64,000 nt of DNA from Cloacibacillus porcorum (GTDB lineage: Bacteria > Synergistota > Synergistia > Synergistales > Synergistaceae). How positions within the stretch are numbered: position 1 is the first letter of the stretch; each line of letters opens with the position of its first letter. The notes under the pieces were generated by a model, which did no database searches, was not told the origin of the DNA, and saw only the letters and a list, made by a program, of their open reading frames with translations. Location: positions 699,501 through 763,500 of the forward strand of contig NZ_CP016757.1 in assembly GCF_001701045.1 (NCBI RefSeq), in the 5' to 3' direction. The position numbers and the translations under genes are program-made. Positions 1 through 8,703 of the stretch are shown here, in pieces.

Positions 1-739
1 AGTAAAAGATGGCTGCTACCGCTGCCTCTGTCGGCGTAAATATGCCGGTGTAAATGCCTCCGAGAATAAGAATCGGAACCATCAGGGCCCACGAAGATTC
101 TTTTAAGGCTTTTGGGAAGGCGATAGTTTCTTCTTTTCCCACATAACCGCGTTTTTTTGAGATAATATATCCGGTAATCATGATTGCCGCAGTGAATAGC
201 AGGCCTGGAATGATACCGGCTATGAACATGTCTCCGATAGATGTTCTTGCGACAACACTATAGACGACAAAAGGAATACTGGGAGGTATTAATACGCCAA
301 TTGTACCGGAGCAGGCGGCGACAGCCGTAGAAAAAGAAGATTTATAGCCGCGTTTTTTCATTTCTGGAATCATAATTGATCCAATGGCGGAAACCGTTGC
401 TGGTGCGGAACCTGAGATTGCGGCGAAAAATGCGCTTGCAAGCGTGGTGATCAAGGCTAGCCCACCTGCTATCGTACCAACGAGGCTGTCTGCTAAGTCG
501 ACCAAGCGGCGCGAGATGCCGCCAGAGCCCATCAGATTTCCGGCGAACATAAAGAAAGGTATGGCAAGCAAAGGAAATGACTCCAATGCGGTGATTGCTT
601 TTTGAGCTATAAGTTGTAGAGGAATATCCGGTGTGAATATAATCATGGACAGCGCAGTGGCGATCCCGGTTGAAATTCCTATAGGGAATCCGCTTAATAA
701 AAAGGCAAACAGCGTTGTTAAAAGGAAGATGGCGACCAT
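1..739 (-). CDS. dctM: TRAP transporter large permease DctM, cut by window edge
   Basis: This is the large membrane subunit of a TRAP transporter, which drives uptake of an organic acid with an ion gradient and works with the DctQ and DctP genes next to it. Only the first 246 or so residues are in the window. The translation starts MVAIFLLTTLFAFLLSGFP and is very hydrophobic, with the DctM-type segments FAGNLMGSGG and SGSAPATVSAIGS. The start ATG shares one base with the dctQ stop (TAATG), which indicates translational coupling. Another reading frame at 342-773 is open but gives no membrane protein. The substrate cannot be read from this part. Confidence 0.93.
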   Translation of the reverse strand, partial: MVAIFLLTTLFAFLLSGFPIGISTGIATALSMIIFTPDIPLQLIAQKAITALESFPLLAIPFFMFAGNLMGSGGISRRLVDLADSLVGTIAGGLALITTLASAFFAAISGSAPATVSAIGSIMIPEMKKRGYKSSFSTAVAACSGTIGVLIPPSIPFVVYSVVARTSIGDMFIAGIIPGLLFTAAIMITGYIISKKRGYVGKEETIAFPKALKESSWALMVPILILGGIYTGIFTPTEAAVAAIFY

Positions 740-1245
740 TATTTTCCCCCTCCAGACAGAGACTTATATTCAAAGTAACGTTTATGAATGGATGTTATTA
801 AACTGAGACACATTAATACACATCCTACTACAACAGAACTGTATATTAAGTACATAGGTATCTGCAGTGCAGGAGAGACTCTATATCCTGCGTATGACAT
901 CTTTACAACGCGTATTCCCATTACAACCATGTAAATTGAAAAAATCATCCAGATTACATCTATAAAGATATAGGCACAGTCTCGAATTTTACCATTTAAC
1001 ATGTCAATAAATATCGTTACACGCAGGTGCATGTTCTGCTTTACCCCATAGCTGGCACCGATCCATGTCATCCACATCATCAGGTATGTAGCTAGTTCTT
1101 CCGACCAGGAGAGGGAATTATTGAATACATATCTCATTATTATTTGTATAAAAACGACGGACGACATTATGAGCAGGAGGTAAGTGATAAAATATTCTTC
1201 AAATTTTTCAATTTTACTATTTATTTTGTCTAAAAAATAGAGCAT
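739..1245 (-). CDS. dctQ: TRAP transporter small permease DctQ
   Basis: Small membrane subunit of the TRAP transporter, 168 aa, normal for the family. Four hydrophobic segments are visible at about residues 20-40, 52-70, 93-113 and 130-150. The segment NNSLSWSEELATYLMMWMTW is typical of DctQ (aromatic residues and acidic pair before the second helix). It lies between dctP and dctM and couples to dctM through TAATG. An 83-base gap holding a hairpin separates it from dctP. Confidence 0.93.
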   Translation of the reverse strand: MLYFLDKINSKIEKFEEYFITYLLLIMSSVVFIQIIMRYVFNNSLSWSEELATYLMMWMTWIGASYGVKQNMHLRVTIFIDMLNGKIRDCAYIFIDVIWMIFSIYMVVMGIRVVKMSYAGYRVSPALQIPMYLIYSSVVVGCVLMCLSLITSIHKRYFEYKSLSGGGK

Positions 1246-1274
1246 ATATATCCTCCCCTATTGGATTTATTAAT

Positions 1275-1305
1275 GGGCAGGCTTTTGATATATAACAGCC
1301 TGCCC
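1275..1305 (-). other. Intercistronic hairpin between dctP and dctQ
   Basis: Arms GGGCAGGC and GCCTGCCC (8 bp) enclose a 15-base AT-rich loop, with no T-run on the minus strand. Hairpins here often protect the abundant binding-protein mRNA from decay and lower permease expression; that role is inferred from position. Confidence 0.5.
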
Positions 1306-1328
1306 TCTAATATCACTTCATGCAATAG

Positions 1329-2315
1329 TTACTTTGAAGAAGATATGGCCAGATTTACGAGATCTTCTCCGATGACATCCTTATAATCGCTGTATATAGG
1401 TGCAGACTTATCTTTAAATGCCTGATGTTGTTTATCGGTAAGCTCATTGATCTTTACGCCTGCTTTTCTCATTATGTCAAGGCAGGAGTTATCGTAATCA
1501 AAGTATAGCTTGACGTAGTTCTTCTCATACTCTTTTATTCCGTTATTAAATACCTTTTGAAGATCCTGTGGCAACGCGTCGTACCATTTTTTGCTTACGA
1601 GCAGGCAGATCATACTCTGCAGGTGACCGGTAAGAGAGTAGTATTTTTGTACCTCGTGCAGCTTAGCGTCAACTACCTGTGCGGGAGCGTTTTCCTGTCC
1701 GTCTACCACTCCCTGCTGAAGTGCCGTATAAAGCTCTGAGTAACTTAGAGGGGTGGGGTTGGCACCCAATGTTTTAAAAATCGCTATATGCATAGGGTTC
1801 TGCATTACCCGTATCTTTAGTCCTTTAAGATCTTCGGGGGTGTTTATCGGTCTTTTGCTGTTTGAGATATGGCGAGTACCGTTAGGAACGTATCCGAAAC
1901 ACTTAAAACCTTGAGATTCGTATATTTTTTCCATTTCTTTTCCTAAGGGGCCGTCGAGAGCCTTTCTCATACTGTTGAAGTCTTTAAATAAAAATGGTAG
2001 ATCCAAAACTTGAATTTTTTTACTGTAGCCGGCTAGGTCAGATGTTACTGGCATTGCCATCTGTACCACGCCCATTTGAATTGCTTCGAGCGTCTCTAGA
2101 ATTCCGCCTAACTGTCCATCTGTGTATCTTGAAGCTTTGATCCTTCCATTAGAGTTTGTATTCAAGTATTTTACAAAGTCCTCCAATGCCTTTTGTGGGG
2201 GAAAATTCGAAGACATGGCGGATGAAATTTTAAACTGATATTCCTCTGCGCCAAAAGCCGTCCCCGCAATAAGAAGCACCATAAAAATTACCATTAATCC
2301 CTTACCTATTTTCAT
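1329..2315 (-). CDS. dctP: TRAP transporter solute-binding protein DctP
   Basis: Exported binding protein of the TRAP transporter, about 328 aa. It catches a carboxylate substrate outside the membrane and hands it to DctQM. The N-terminus MKIGKGLMVIFMVLLIAG is a signal peptide. The family pattern is clear: LKGLKIRVMQNP, whose arginine normally binds the substrate carboxylate, then GANPTPLSYSELYTALQQG and VDGQENAP. I chose the ATG at 2315: an AGAGGA ribosome site fits it, while the upstream ATG at 2327 abuts the same site. It belongs to the leftward operon that begins with the M20 peptidase. The substrate is unknown; the neighbouring hydrolases suggest an acylated or guanidino-type acid (inference). 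Confidence 0.93.
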   Translation of the reverse strand: MKIGKGLMVIFMVLLIAGTAFGAEEYQFKISSAMSSNFPPQKALEDFVKYLNTNSNGRIKASRYTDGQLGGILETLEAIQMGVVQMAMPVTSDLAGYSKKIQVLDLPFLFKDFNSMRKALDGPLGKEMEKIYESQGFKCFGYVPNGTRHISNSKRPINTPEDLKGLKIRVMQNPMHIAIFKTLGANPTPLSYSELYTALQQGVVDGQENAPAQVVDAKLHEVQKYYSLTGHLQSMICLLVSKKWYDALPQDLQKVFNNGIKEYEKNYVKLYFDYDNSCLDIMRKAGVKINELTDKQHQAFKDKSAPIYSDYKDVIGEDLVNLAISSSK

Positions 2316-2385
2316 TATTAGACACATCCTCTCGCTAATATTATTAAATTATGAGCGTAATATTACAAAAAATTGAGGTATATAA

Positions 2386-3405
2386 CTATTTTTCATTCCT
2401 GATAAGTGGCAGTGTACCGCAGTGAATACCTCCTCCCTTTTTTCTGCATTCAATGTACTTAAGAGGAATGACATCAACGCCGTTTTTGTATAGACATTCC
2501 GCCGTCCATGGCGCGTCATCGTATGCGAGGACCCTGCCTGGTCTGGTGGCGAGGCAGTTTATTCCTAACGTACCGTCGCGGTAATCGGTGAAAATAGGCT
2601 TTATTCCAAGCTTTTTCAGATAGTCGAGGAACCAGAAGGGCAGTCTTTCAACGTTGACCAACGCTTTGTCGTGGTCCACCATGACAATCGCACCGTCCAA
2701 ATGCAGACTGAATCCAGTTAAAGGTACTTCAACTAGTTCTATATTCTGTATTGCCAGCACCTGCCGGACTTGCTCCGCCGCTGCCTTGTTTCCTCTATAG
2801 CTTAGGCCGATGGCGGCGTGTTTTTCATCCAAAAGACAAAAACTGCCTCCCTCCATCAATCCGTTTCCTTGAATAGTGTGCAGTATGGGCATGCCAATAT
2901 TTGCCACGGTACGGGTAACATACGCCTCTTCGCCTCGGCGTCCAGTGCCATATTTTTCCCCTACGATACCCATCCTCGTGATGATGATACCTCCATTTAT
3001 CACGATGCCGTTATCCCGCACGTTTATCGCGTCAGGGTCGGTCGGACTCCCATCCATATATACTACTTTGATATCCTCTGCTTCAAGGGTTCGTATCAGC
3101 GCGTCATGCTCTTCCTGCATAGCTGCGATGTCGGGGGCTTTGTCTGAGCGGAAGTACCATTGGTTTTCTTTGTCGATAAGGGCTTCTATCTGAGGATCAT
3201 ATTTATCCTCAGTAATTACACCAAGCTCTTTTCCGGGACGATGGACCAATATTGTCCTAATTTGGTCAACGTCATTTTTTACCCCCCATTGAGATCCCCA
3301 TACCCGTAGCTGCTCTTCATGTTCATGAAAGGCAGGTTCCGCTTTTGGTGTCATTTGGGAAAGTACCATATGATAATACTGACTGCTATTATTAAAAGGT
3401 CCCAT
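2386..3405 (-). CDS. Arginine deiminase-superfamily hydrolase/amidinotransferase
   Basis: 339-aa enzyme of the guanidine-group-modifying (amidinotransferase/arginine deiminase) fold. The catalytic set is visible: Glu in MEGGSF (~185), His in FSLHLDG (~235) and nucleophile Cys in GGGIHCGT (~329). Such enzymes act on arginine-like or methylarginine-like substrates through a thiouronium intermediate; which reaction applies here cannot be read. The start is the ATG at 3405, because a perfect AGGAGG lies six bases ahead; a longer TTG-started reading would translate that ribosome site as Arg-Arg. It follows the M20 peptidase gene by 14 bases and precedes dctP in one operon. The pairing suggests stepwise breakdown of an imported arginine derivative (inference). 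Confidence 0.87.
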   Translation of the reverse strand: MGPFNNSSQYYHMVLSQMTPKAEPAFHEHEEQLRVWGSQWGVKNDVDQIRTILVHRPGKELGVITEDKYDPQIEALIDKENQWYFRSDKAPDIAAMQEEHDALIRTLEAEDIKVVYMDGSPTDPDAINVRDNGIVINGGIIITRMGIVGEKYGTGRRGEEAYVTRTVANIGMPILHTIQGNGLMEGGSFCLLDEKHAAIGLSYRGNKAAAEQVRQVLAIQNIELVEVPLTGFSLHLDGAIVMVDHDKALVNVERLPFWFLDYLKKLGIKPIFTDYRDGTLGINCLATRPGRVLAYDDAPWTAECLYKNGVDVIPLKYIECRKKGGGIHCGTLPLIRNEK

Positions 3406-3419
3406 GTCACGCCTCCTGA

Positions 3420-4664
3420 TCAATTATTTTGATAGGTTAAATAACGCCACGCGGTCATTGCATGTACTTTAGAAACAAGAGGAAGTTCTTCGGCCATAAT
3501 ATATTCATCCGGCGACCCCATATTGTGATGATTCGGTCCGTATGTTATGGCTGGGATACCTTTTGCTCTCCATAAAACTGCCTCCGTGCCTCCAAGGCTA
3601 TAGTTTTCAAATACAGGATGGGCGCATACCTCGCAGGCAGTCGCTTTTGCAATTTTAACAAGCGGTTCTTCCACGGAGGTAATATGAGCGTCGCTGCTTT
3701 TGATGATTTTATAGTCTGAGTTTGAATGTTTTCTTATTTTATCGTCCAGCCATTTTTCAACAAAACGGCATGTCACCCCTGGTGGAAAACGGAAGTCAAT
3801 CTCTGCCTGACAACGTTCTGGCACCATATTGACCATGATTCCGCCTGTTATAGTTCCAATATTGAGTGTAGGCCTAAGAGCTTTGTCCATAGCCCCTTCG
3901 CACAGGACCCTATCGTAGGAAGTTCTTGCTCTTTCCATAAATAACCGGACCTCTTTATCTATTTCCGGTGCCTCGTTTTCGAAAGATAGCAACGATTCTA
4001 AAATATACACCATGTCGGTGATCGCGTTTGTTTTTAGCCCAGAGTAGGCTCCGTGTCCGCCGGCAGTGTTCACCGTTATCCGGGCCTGGAAGATCCCTTT
4101 TTCTCCGATTCTGATATGTTCTACGGAAGATGGCTCTCCGTTTATCAACGCATCACCGTACAATTCAGGATAGTGTTTCAGCAGATAATTTGTTCCCCAT
4201 GGACCGTTAACCTCTTCGTCAGATACACAGGTAAATGAAATCTTTCCAGGCAGCGTATCTTTTAACTGGTTTAAAATAAGTGCCGCCGTCATGCTGGCTG
4301 CGATGCCACCCTTCATGTCGGCGGCACCCCTTCCGTATAGTTTCCCATCTTTAATTTCTCCGCTAAATGGATCAACGCTCCATTTAGATATATCACCTAC
4401 GGGAAAGGTATCAATATGCCCGTTGAATATAAGGTGTTTTCCACTGCGTGACCCTCTGATCGTAGCTACAACGTTTGGCTTCTCAGGGTGCGGGGAGATA
4501 ACGTTATTCTCTATACCATGTTTTGTGAAGAATTTTTGTATGTATGACGCTACCGCGCGTGTGTCGCCGGCGGGATCTTCGGAGGGGCATTTTATCAATT
4601 CGCGGCAAATCTCTATCGACATACCTGCTTGTTGCTTGATTAGGGCTGTAATTAAATTTTGCAT
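3420..4664 (-). CDS. M20 family zinc peptidase/deacylase (ArgE/DapE type)
   Basis: 414-aa member of the M20 metallopeptidase family, which removes acyl or amino-acid groups with two metal ions. Metal ligands and catalytic residues are in place: HIDTFP (His83, Asp85), GRGAADMKGG (Asp116), SDEEVNG (catalytic Glu150, ligand Glu151), Glu177 in NGEPSS and a late His in GPNHHNMGSP. The bacterial dimerisation domain lies at about 190-300. The ATG is preceded by GGAGGGG. First gene of the leftward operon with the amidinotransferase and the TRAP transporter. A role in deacylating an imported N-acyl amino acid is plausible but not shown. Confidence 0.92.
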   Translation of the reverse strand: MQNLITALIKQQAGMSIEICRELIKCPSEDPAGDTRAVASYIQKFFTKHGIENNVISPHPEKPNVVATIRGSRSGKHLIFNGHIDTFPVGDISKWSVDPFSGEIKDGKLYGRGAADMKGGIAASMTAALILNQLKDTLPGKISFTCVSDEEVNGPWGTNYLLKHYPELYGDALINGEPSSVEHIRIGEKGIFQARITVNTAGGHGAYSGLKTNAITDMVYILESLLSFENEAPEIDKEVRLFMERARTSYDRVLCEGAMDKALRPTLNIGTITGGIMVNMVPERCQAEIDFRFPPGVTCRFVEKWLDDKIRKHSNSDYKIIKSSDAHITSVEEPLVKIAKATACEVCAHPVFENYSLGGTEAVLWRAKGIPAITYGPNHHNMGSPDEYIMAEELPLVSKVHAMTAWRYLTYQNN

Positions 4665-4735
4665 AAAATTTCCCCTCCATCCGCTTTATTGTTTATTTTT
4701 TATAAGACTATCATACATTTTTTTATTGTCAATAC

Positions 4736-4747
4736 TTTGTGTCCAAA
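4736..4747. promoter_or_regulatory. Operator candidate, copy 1
   Basis: The palindrome TTTG-TGTC-CAAA sits just downstream of a minus-strand TATAAT, ahead of the M20 operon. Copy 2 near the etf promoter has the same arms, inverted. GntR/FadR-type regulators bind sites of this size; the regulator is not identified. Confidence 0.55.
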
Positions 4748-4860
4748 AATATTATAAAAATCTTTGTTGCTTTTATAATATATTGGCAAAAAATATTATT
4801 ATATCTATTGTTTATGCAGGTTAATTAGGGTGTTAATGAAAATTATAAAAACTATAAAGA

Positions 4861-4888
4861 TTGACACTGATAGAAAATATGGTATTCT
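4861..4888 (+). promoter_or_regulatory. Sigma-70 promoter of the etfB-etfA operon
   Basis: TTGACA at 4861-4866 and TATTCT at 4883-4888 are 16 bases apart, about 100 bases ahead of etfB. The operator candidate starts five bases after the -10 box, so a bound repressor would cover the transcription start. Confidence 0.6.
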
Positions 4889-4892
4889 ATGT

Positions 4893-4904
4893 TTTGGATA
4901 CAAA
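4893..4904. promoter_or_regulatory. Operator candidate, copy 2
   Basis: TTTG-GATA-CAAA, matching copy 1 in inverted orientation, is placed at the expected transcription start of the etf operon. The shared motif suggests joint control of both divergent operons. Confidence 0.55.
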
Positions 4905-4991
4905 ATATAGAAATTTACAAAATAATACATCTGCATGGATTCATATTCTTATGAAAGTTAAAAAATATTTATATATTATGGAGGGGGATTT

Positions 4992-5777
4992 ATGAGAATA
5001 GCGGTTTTGATAAAACAGGTCCCAGATTCTGACGAAATAAAAATGGACCCAGATAAGGGAACAATGATCAGAGAGGGAAGTGGAAATATTGTCAACCCAC
5101 TTGACCTGAATGCGCTGCAGGCAGCGCTTGATGTGAAAAAAAAATGCGGAGCGGATATCTCTGTTATTTCGATGGGGCCTAAACAGGCGGATATTGCTTT
5201 AAGAGAGGCTCTTGCTCTTGGCGCTGACAATGCATATCTCGTTTCTGACAGGTTTTTTGCTGGAGCAGACAGTTGGGCTACCGCTCTTGCTTTGGCTGTT
5301 ACTATTATAAAAACAGGCCCTTACGATATTATTCTAGCCGGGGAAAAAGCAACAGACGGTGAGACGGGACAAGTTGGCCCGGAAATTGCCGCTATGCTGG
5401 ATATTCCATGTGCGACGTATGTGAGTTTCATGGATATAGACGATATGTTTGTGACGGTAAAGCGTACGGTAGAAGATGGCATTGAGACACAAAGGCTTTA
5501 TCTTCCTGCTCTTATTACGGTACTAAGTGATATAAACGATCCTGCTATGCCTACCTTGAGTGGTAAGAAACGGGCTCGAAGGTCCGATATCAGTGTTATA
5601 TCTGCGGCAGATATCGACCTTTCCAGTGAAGAGGTTGGGCTTGCGGGTTCTCCTACCAGAGTTGTAAAAATCGAACATCCAAAGATTACGCGACATACGG
5701 AATTTTATTGTGGCAAGGATATAGAACACGGTATTGAGCATGTCATGAAAGTTCTTAAGGAATTGGCCATACTTTAG
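4992..5777 (+). CDS. etfB: Electron transfer flavoprotein beta subunit
   Basis: 261-aa beta subunit of an electron transfer flavoprotein, which carries electrons between an FAD dehydrogenase and other redox partners in the cytoplasm. It starts MRIAVLIKQVPDSDEIKMD, typical of EtfB/FixA, and has the nucleotide-binding signature around AGEKATDGETGQVGPEIA (~115-132). GGAGGGGG precedes the ATG. It is the first gene of an operon with etfA and a glycolate-oxidase-type dehydrogenase, the layout of electron-bifurcating lactate dehydrogenase complexes such as LctBCD of Acetobacterium. Whether this ETF bifurcates cannot be decided by reading alone. Confidence 0.95.
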   Translation: MRIAVLIKQVPDSDEIKMDPDKGTMIREGSGNIVNPLDLNALQAALDVKKKCGADISVISMGPKQADIALREALALGADNAYLVSDRFFAGADSWATALALAVTIIKTGPYDIILAGEKATDGETGQVGPEIAAMLDIPCATYVSFMDIDDMFVTVKRTVEDGIETQRLYLPALITVLSDINDPAMPTLSGKKRARRSDISVISAADIDLSSEEVGLAGSPTRVVKIEHPKITRHTEFYCGKDIEHGIEHVMKVLKELAIL

Positions 5778-5787
5778 GAGTGGTATC

Positions 5788-6798
5788 ATGTTGAGAGATA
5801 AAAGTTGCGTCGACGGTATTCTTGTTTGTGGTGAAATTCGTCAAAATAAGATCCATTCTGTTACCAAAGAATTGCTTGGAAAAGCGCGTGAAATTGCTGG
5901 TAAAATGGCGACCAGGGTAACGTGTCTTCTGATATGCGGACAGTTGGACGATATGCCGGAAGAGCTGTTCTGTTTCGGCGCGGAACGCGTGATTGTGGCT
6001 TCGCATGATAAATTAGAATATTTTAATCAGGAGATTACCGCGAAGATTTTATCTTATGTTGTTGAAAAGTACCTACCTGAGGTAATCCTTGCTCCTGCTA
6101 CAACCTCAGGACGAACATATCTTCCATCTGTCGCTGCTATGCTGCATACTGGACTGACTGCGGATTGTACCAGTCTTGATATAGAGGATGGAAGTGGTCT
6201 GCTGCTGCAAACCAGGCCGGCAATAGGCGGAAATGTGATGGCTACAATAAAGACACCCAATCATGTGCCTCAAATGGCGACCGTTCGGCCTAAAACTTTT
6301 CGTATGCCTGAAAAACATGTGGATGGTAATGGTGAAATTATTTTTCTTGATATCCCGCCATCCTTACTGGAGAGTCGTATAGAAGTTATTGGTAAGGAAT
6401 ATGCCTCTGAAACGGTGTCCAACGTGCAGGATAAAGATGTGATTGTCTCTGGTGGTAAGGGGCTCAGGAAAGCGGAAAATTTTAATATGCTGCACGAACT
6501 TGCGGAGCTTCTTGGTGGAGGGGTAGGGGCTTCTCGGCCTACGGTTGAAGCAAAATGGATAGGATATCCCCATCAAATAGGACTTTCAGGCAGGGTGGTG
6601 TCTCCCAAATGTTATTTTGCTATAGGCATATCAGGTGCCATACAGCATCTTGCCGGAATGCAGACGGCACAGAAGATTATTGCTATCAATAAAGATCCAG
6701 AAGCGCCTATTTTTCAAATAGCGGATGTTGCTCTATGTGGAGATTTCAAAGATATCGTCCCTGTATTGATAAATAGGATTAGGCGGGAGGTTATCTGA
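5788..6798 (+). CDS. etfA: Electron transfer flavoprotein alpha subunit
   Basis: 336-aa alpha subunit that pairs with EtfB. The C-terminal FAD-binding domain (~205-330) is well conserved: the segments GGGVGASRPTVEAKW, HQIGLSGRVVSPK, IGISGAIQHLAGM and INKDPEAPIFQIAD all match the family. It starts ten bases after etfB and ends two bases before the dehydrogenase gene, so the three proteins are made together. There is no extra N-terminal ferredoxin domain, unlike some bifurcating EtfA proteins. Confidence 0.95.
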   Translation: MLRDKSCVDGILVCGEIRQNKIHSVTKELLGKAREIAGKMATRVTCLLICGQLDDMPEELFCFGAERVIVASHDKLEYFNQEITAKILSYVVEKYLPEVILAPATTSGRTYLPSVAAMLHTGLTADCTSLDIEDGSGLLLQTRPAIGGNVMATIKTPNHVPQMATVRPKTFRMPEKHVDGNGEIIFLDIPPSLLESRIEVIGKEYASETVSNVQDKDVIVSGGKGLRKAENFNMLHELAELLGGGVGASRPTVEAKWIGYPHQIGLSGRVVSPKCYFAIGISGAIQHLAGMQTAQKIIAINKDPEAPIFQIADVALCGDFKDIVPVLINRIRREVI

Positions 6799-6799
6799 T

Positions 6800-8239
6800 A
6801 TGATGACTGCCAAATTTGATTTTGCGCGTGTTACTCAGACAACGGTACGCGATCTAGTTGAAATTTTTGGTCCATCAGGAGTGTCTGTAGATAGGGAAAA
6901 GGTTACGGCATATTCAAAGGATGAAGTTGCGCTACATTTGTGGGATAAAGAATATACTGCTGATGTGGTATGTTTTGCCGAAAATACGGAACAGATATCT
7001 GATCTTATGAGGTATGCGAATGATAAAAAGATTCCTGTTACTCCGAGAGGGGCTGGTACAGGATTATCAGGGGGTGCTGTGCCCGCATTTTGTGGCATAG
7101 AACTTTCTTTGGAACGCATGAATAAAATATTGGAGTTCGATATGGAGAACCTGACGATTACCGTTGAACCAGGAGTAGTTACTGCTGAGATAAACAAAGC
7201 AGCTGCCGACCATGGTCTGCTCTATGCCGGTGACCCGTGCAGCGGTGATGCCTCTTTTATCGGTGGTAACGTGGCGGAAAATGCCGGCGGCAATAAGGTT
7301 GTAAAGTATGGTCCAACAGGTAATCATGTACTAGGTATGGAAGTTGTGTTGCCGGACGGATCCGTTACATGGTTTGGGGGCAAAAGAAGAAAAGATGTGA
7401 CAGGATATGATTTCGTTCATCTGATGGTAGGGTCGGAGGGTACCCTTGGGATTGTTACAAAGATAATACTTAGACTTTTGCCCAGCTCATCTTTTGTTGT
7501 AGACCTTTTGGTCCCTTTTGCAGATGTCAAGAGCGCAATAAAAGCGGTCCCTGCGATAATGACAGAGGGCAAGAGTATCCCCAGTTCTATAGAATTTATC
7601 GATAAGCAGTCGATGTTGCTTACAGAGGAATATCTACGGACAAAATTTCCATTTTCGAACGAAGCTGATGCGCATTTGATATTACAGTATGAGGGAAATG
7701 AAAGAGAGCGTCTTGCTGATGAAATTGAGAAAATAGGGGATATATGTCTAAAGCAGGGGGCTTTGGAGGTATTCGTTGCGGATAACAGAACGGTGAAGGA
7801 TAAGCTGTGGAAAGGGCGTAAAAGTGTTGCTGAAGCTGTATGGGCACATGCTCCAATTCAGGTGTCAAATGAGGATGTCGTCATTCCTGCAAGCGCTGTT
7901 GCAGATTTTATGCGGGAGTTGGATGACATATGTCACGGTGCGGGTGTGAAATATGCTGCTTATGGTCATCTTGGCGACGGTAATATGCATGTAACGTTAT
8001 ATCTGGAGGGGGAAACCCCTGGATGGCGCGAGATTATTGGGGACGTGCGGCAAAAGCTCTACACGATCGTTATAAAGCTTGAGGGGACGCTCACGGGAGA
8101 ACATGGCGTGGGGTTGAAGCGTGCCGCGTATATTTCGCAATTTCTTGATGATGCTCAAATAGATTTGATACGCAGGGTAAAACTTGCCTTCGATCCAAAC
8201 AATATACTCAATCCCGGTAAAATTGTTCCCTGGGAATAG
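6800..8239 (+). CDS. FAD-linked 2-hydroxyacid dehydrogenase (GlcD/LctD type)
   Basis: 479-aa flavoprotein of the FAD-binding PCMH / FAD-oxidase C family, which includes glycolate oxidase GlcD and D-lactate dehydrogenases. The FAD-binding loop TPRGAGTGLSG lies at ~81-91, followed by GDASFIGGNVAENAGG. The C-terminal catalytic half has the conserved YGHLGDGNMHV (~389) and GEHGVGLKR (~433). It oxidises a 2-hydroxyacid and probably passes electrons to the EtfAB encoded just before it. The substrate (lactate, glycolate, 2-hydroxyglutarate or other) is not visible. Two tandem ATGs follow the GGGAGG ribosome site; the first is used here. Confidence 0.9.
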   Translation: MMTAKFDFARVTQTTVRDLVEIFGPSGVSVDREKVTAYSKDEVALHLWDKEYTADVVCFAENTEQISDLMRYANDKKIPVTPRGAGTGLSGGAVPAFCGIELSLERMNKILEFDMENLTITVEPGVVTAEINKAAADHGLLYAGDPCSGDASFIGGNVAENAGGNKVVKYGPTGNHVLGMEVVLPDGSVTWFGGKRRKDVTGYDFVHLMVGSEGTLGIVTKIILRLLPSSSFVVDLLVPFADVKSAIKAVPAIMTEGKSIPSSIEFIDKQSMLLTEEYLRTKFPFSNEADAHLILQYEGNERERLADEIEKIGDICLKQGALEVFVADNRTVKDKLWKGRKSVAEAVWAHAPIQVSNEDVVIPASAVADFMRELDDICHGAGVKYAAYGHLGDGNMHVTLYLEGETPGWREIIGDVRQKLYTIVIKLEGTLTGEHGVGLKRAAYISQFLDDAQIDLIRRVKLAFDPNNILNPGKIVPWE

Positions 8240-8290
8240 GGTGTTGTATATTTAAAAAATACATCCCATTTTTTATATCAAATTTATTAT

Positions 8291-8330
8291 TGCAAAGGTA
8301 CCTCTTTAATTGTAGGTGCCTTTGCTTTTT
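8291..8330 (+). terminator. Rho-independent terminator after the etf operon
   Basis: Arms GCAAAGGTACC and GGTGCCTTTGC (one wobble) are followed by TTTTT. The next 185 bases hold no gene that I can recognise. Confidence 0.85.
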
Positions 8331-8515
8331 GTGATGGTGTGTTTGTTGGGTACGTTATTATGGCGGCTTCTAACTGCGGGAGTCCTTTTGTTTGATACGC
8401 TGGTGTTGAAGTAGTTCTGTAAAAGTATCCAATTTTCCAAATGAAACAATAATTTATTATATTGTGTCATTTTGTTGTCAACTGTGAAAATATGTAGCTG
8501 ATGCAGAAAAATAAC

Positions 8516-8544
8516 TTGACATTTATAAAACATGAGGATATAGT
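8516..8544 (+). promoter_or_regulatory. Promoter of the cobalamin riboswitch leader
   Basis: Consensus TTGACA and TATAGT stand 17 bases apart, about 17 bases before the riboswitch helix P1. So the RNA has its own start and is not a read-through leader. Confidence 0.75.
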
Positions 8545-8560
8545 GACGTTAACAAAAATA

Positions 8561-8703
8561 GCGGTGTAAAAGCAAGGGAATTTGGTTAAAAACCAAAGCG
8601 GCCCCGCCACTGTTGCCATGACGAAATCGCGGGATCACTGGACGTCTGTCTGGGAAGATGCGAAATTAGGATGAATGGAAGCCAGGAGACCTGCTTACAC
8701 CGT
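8561..8703 (+). promoter_or_regulatory. Cobalamin (vitamin B12) riboswitch
   Basis: An adenosylcobalamin-class aptamer. The closing helix P1 is formed by CGGTGTAA (8562-8569) and TTACACCG (8695-8702). Inside are AAGGGAA, the conserved core GCGGCCCCGCCACTG (8599-8613) and, near the 3' end, the B12 box with AGCCAGGAGACCTGC (8680-8694), close to consensus. These RNAs shut off downstream genes when cobalamin is abundant. The next gene on this strand is aconitase, some 360 bases away, which is not a usual target. Confidence 0.9.

Noticed and set aside
342-773. Open frame of 143 codons on the minus strand
   Set aside because: It overlaps dctM and dctQ in another frame, and its product is basic without membrane helices, while the dctM frame gives a perfect TRAP permease.
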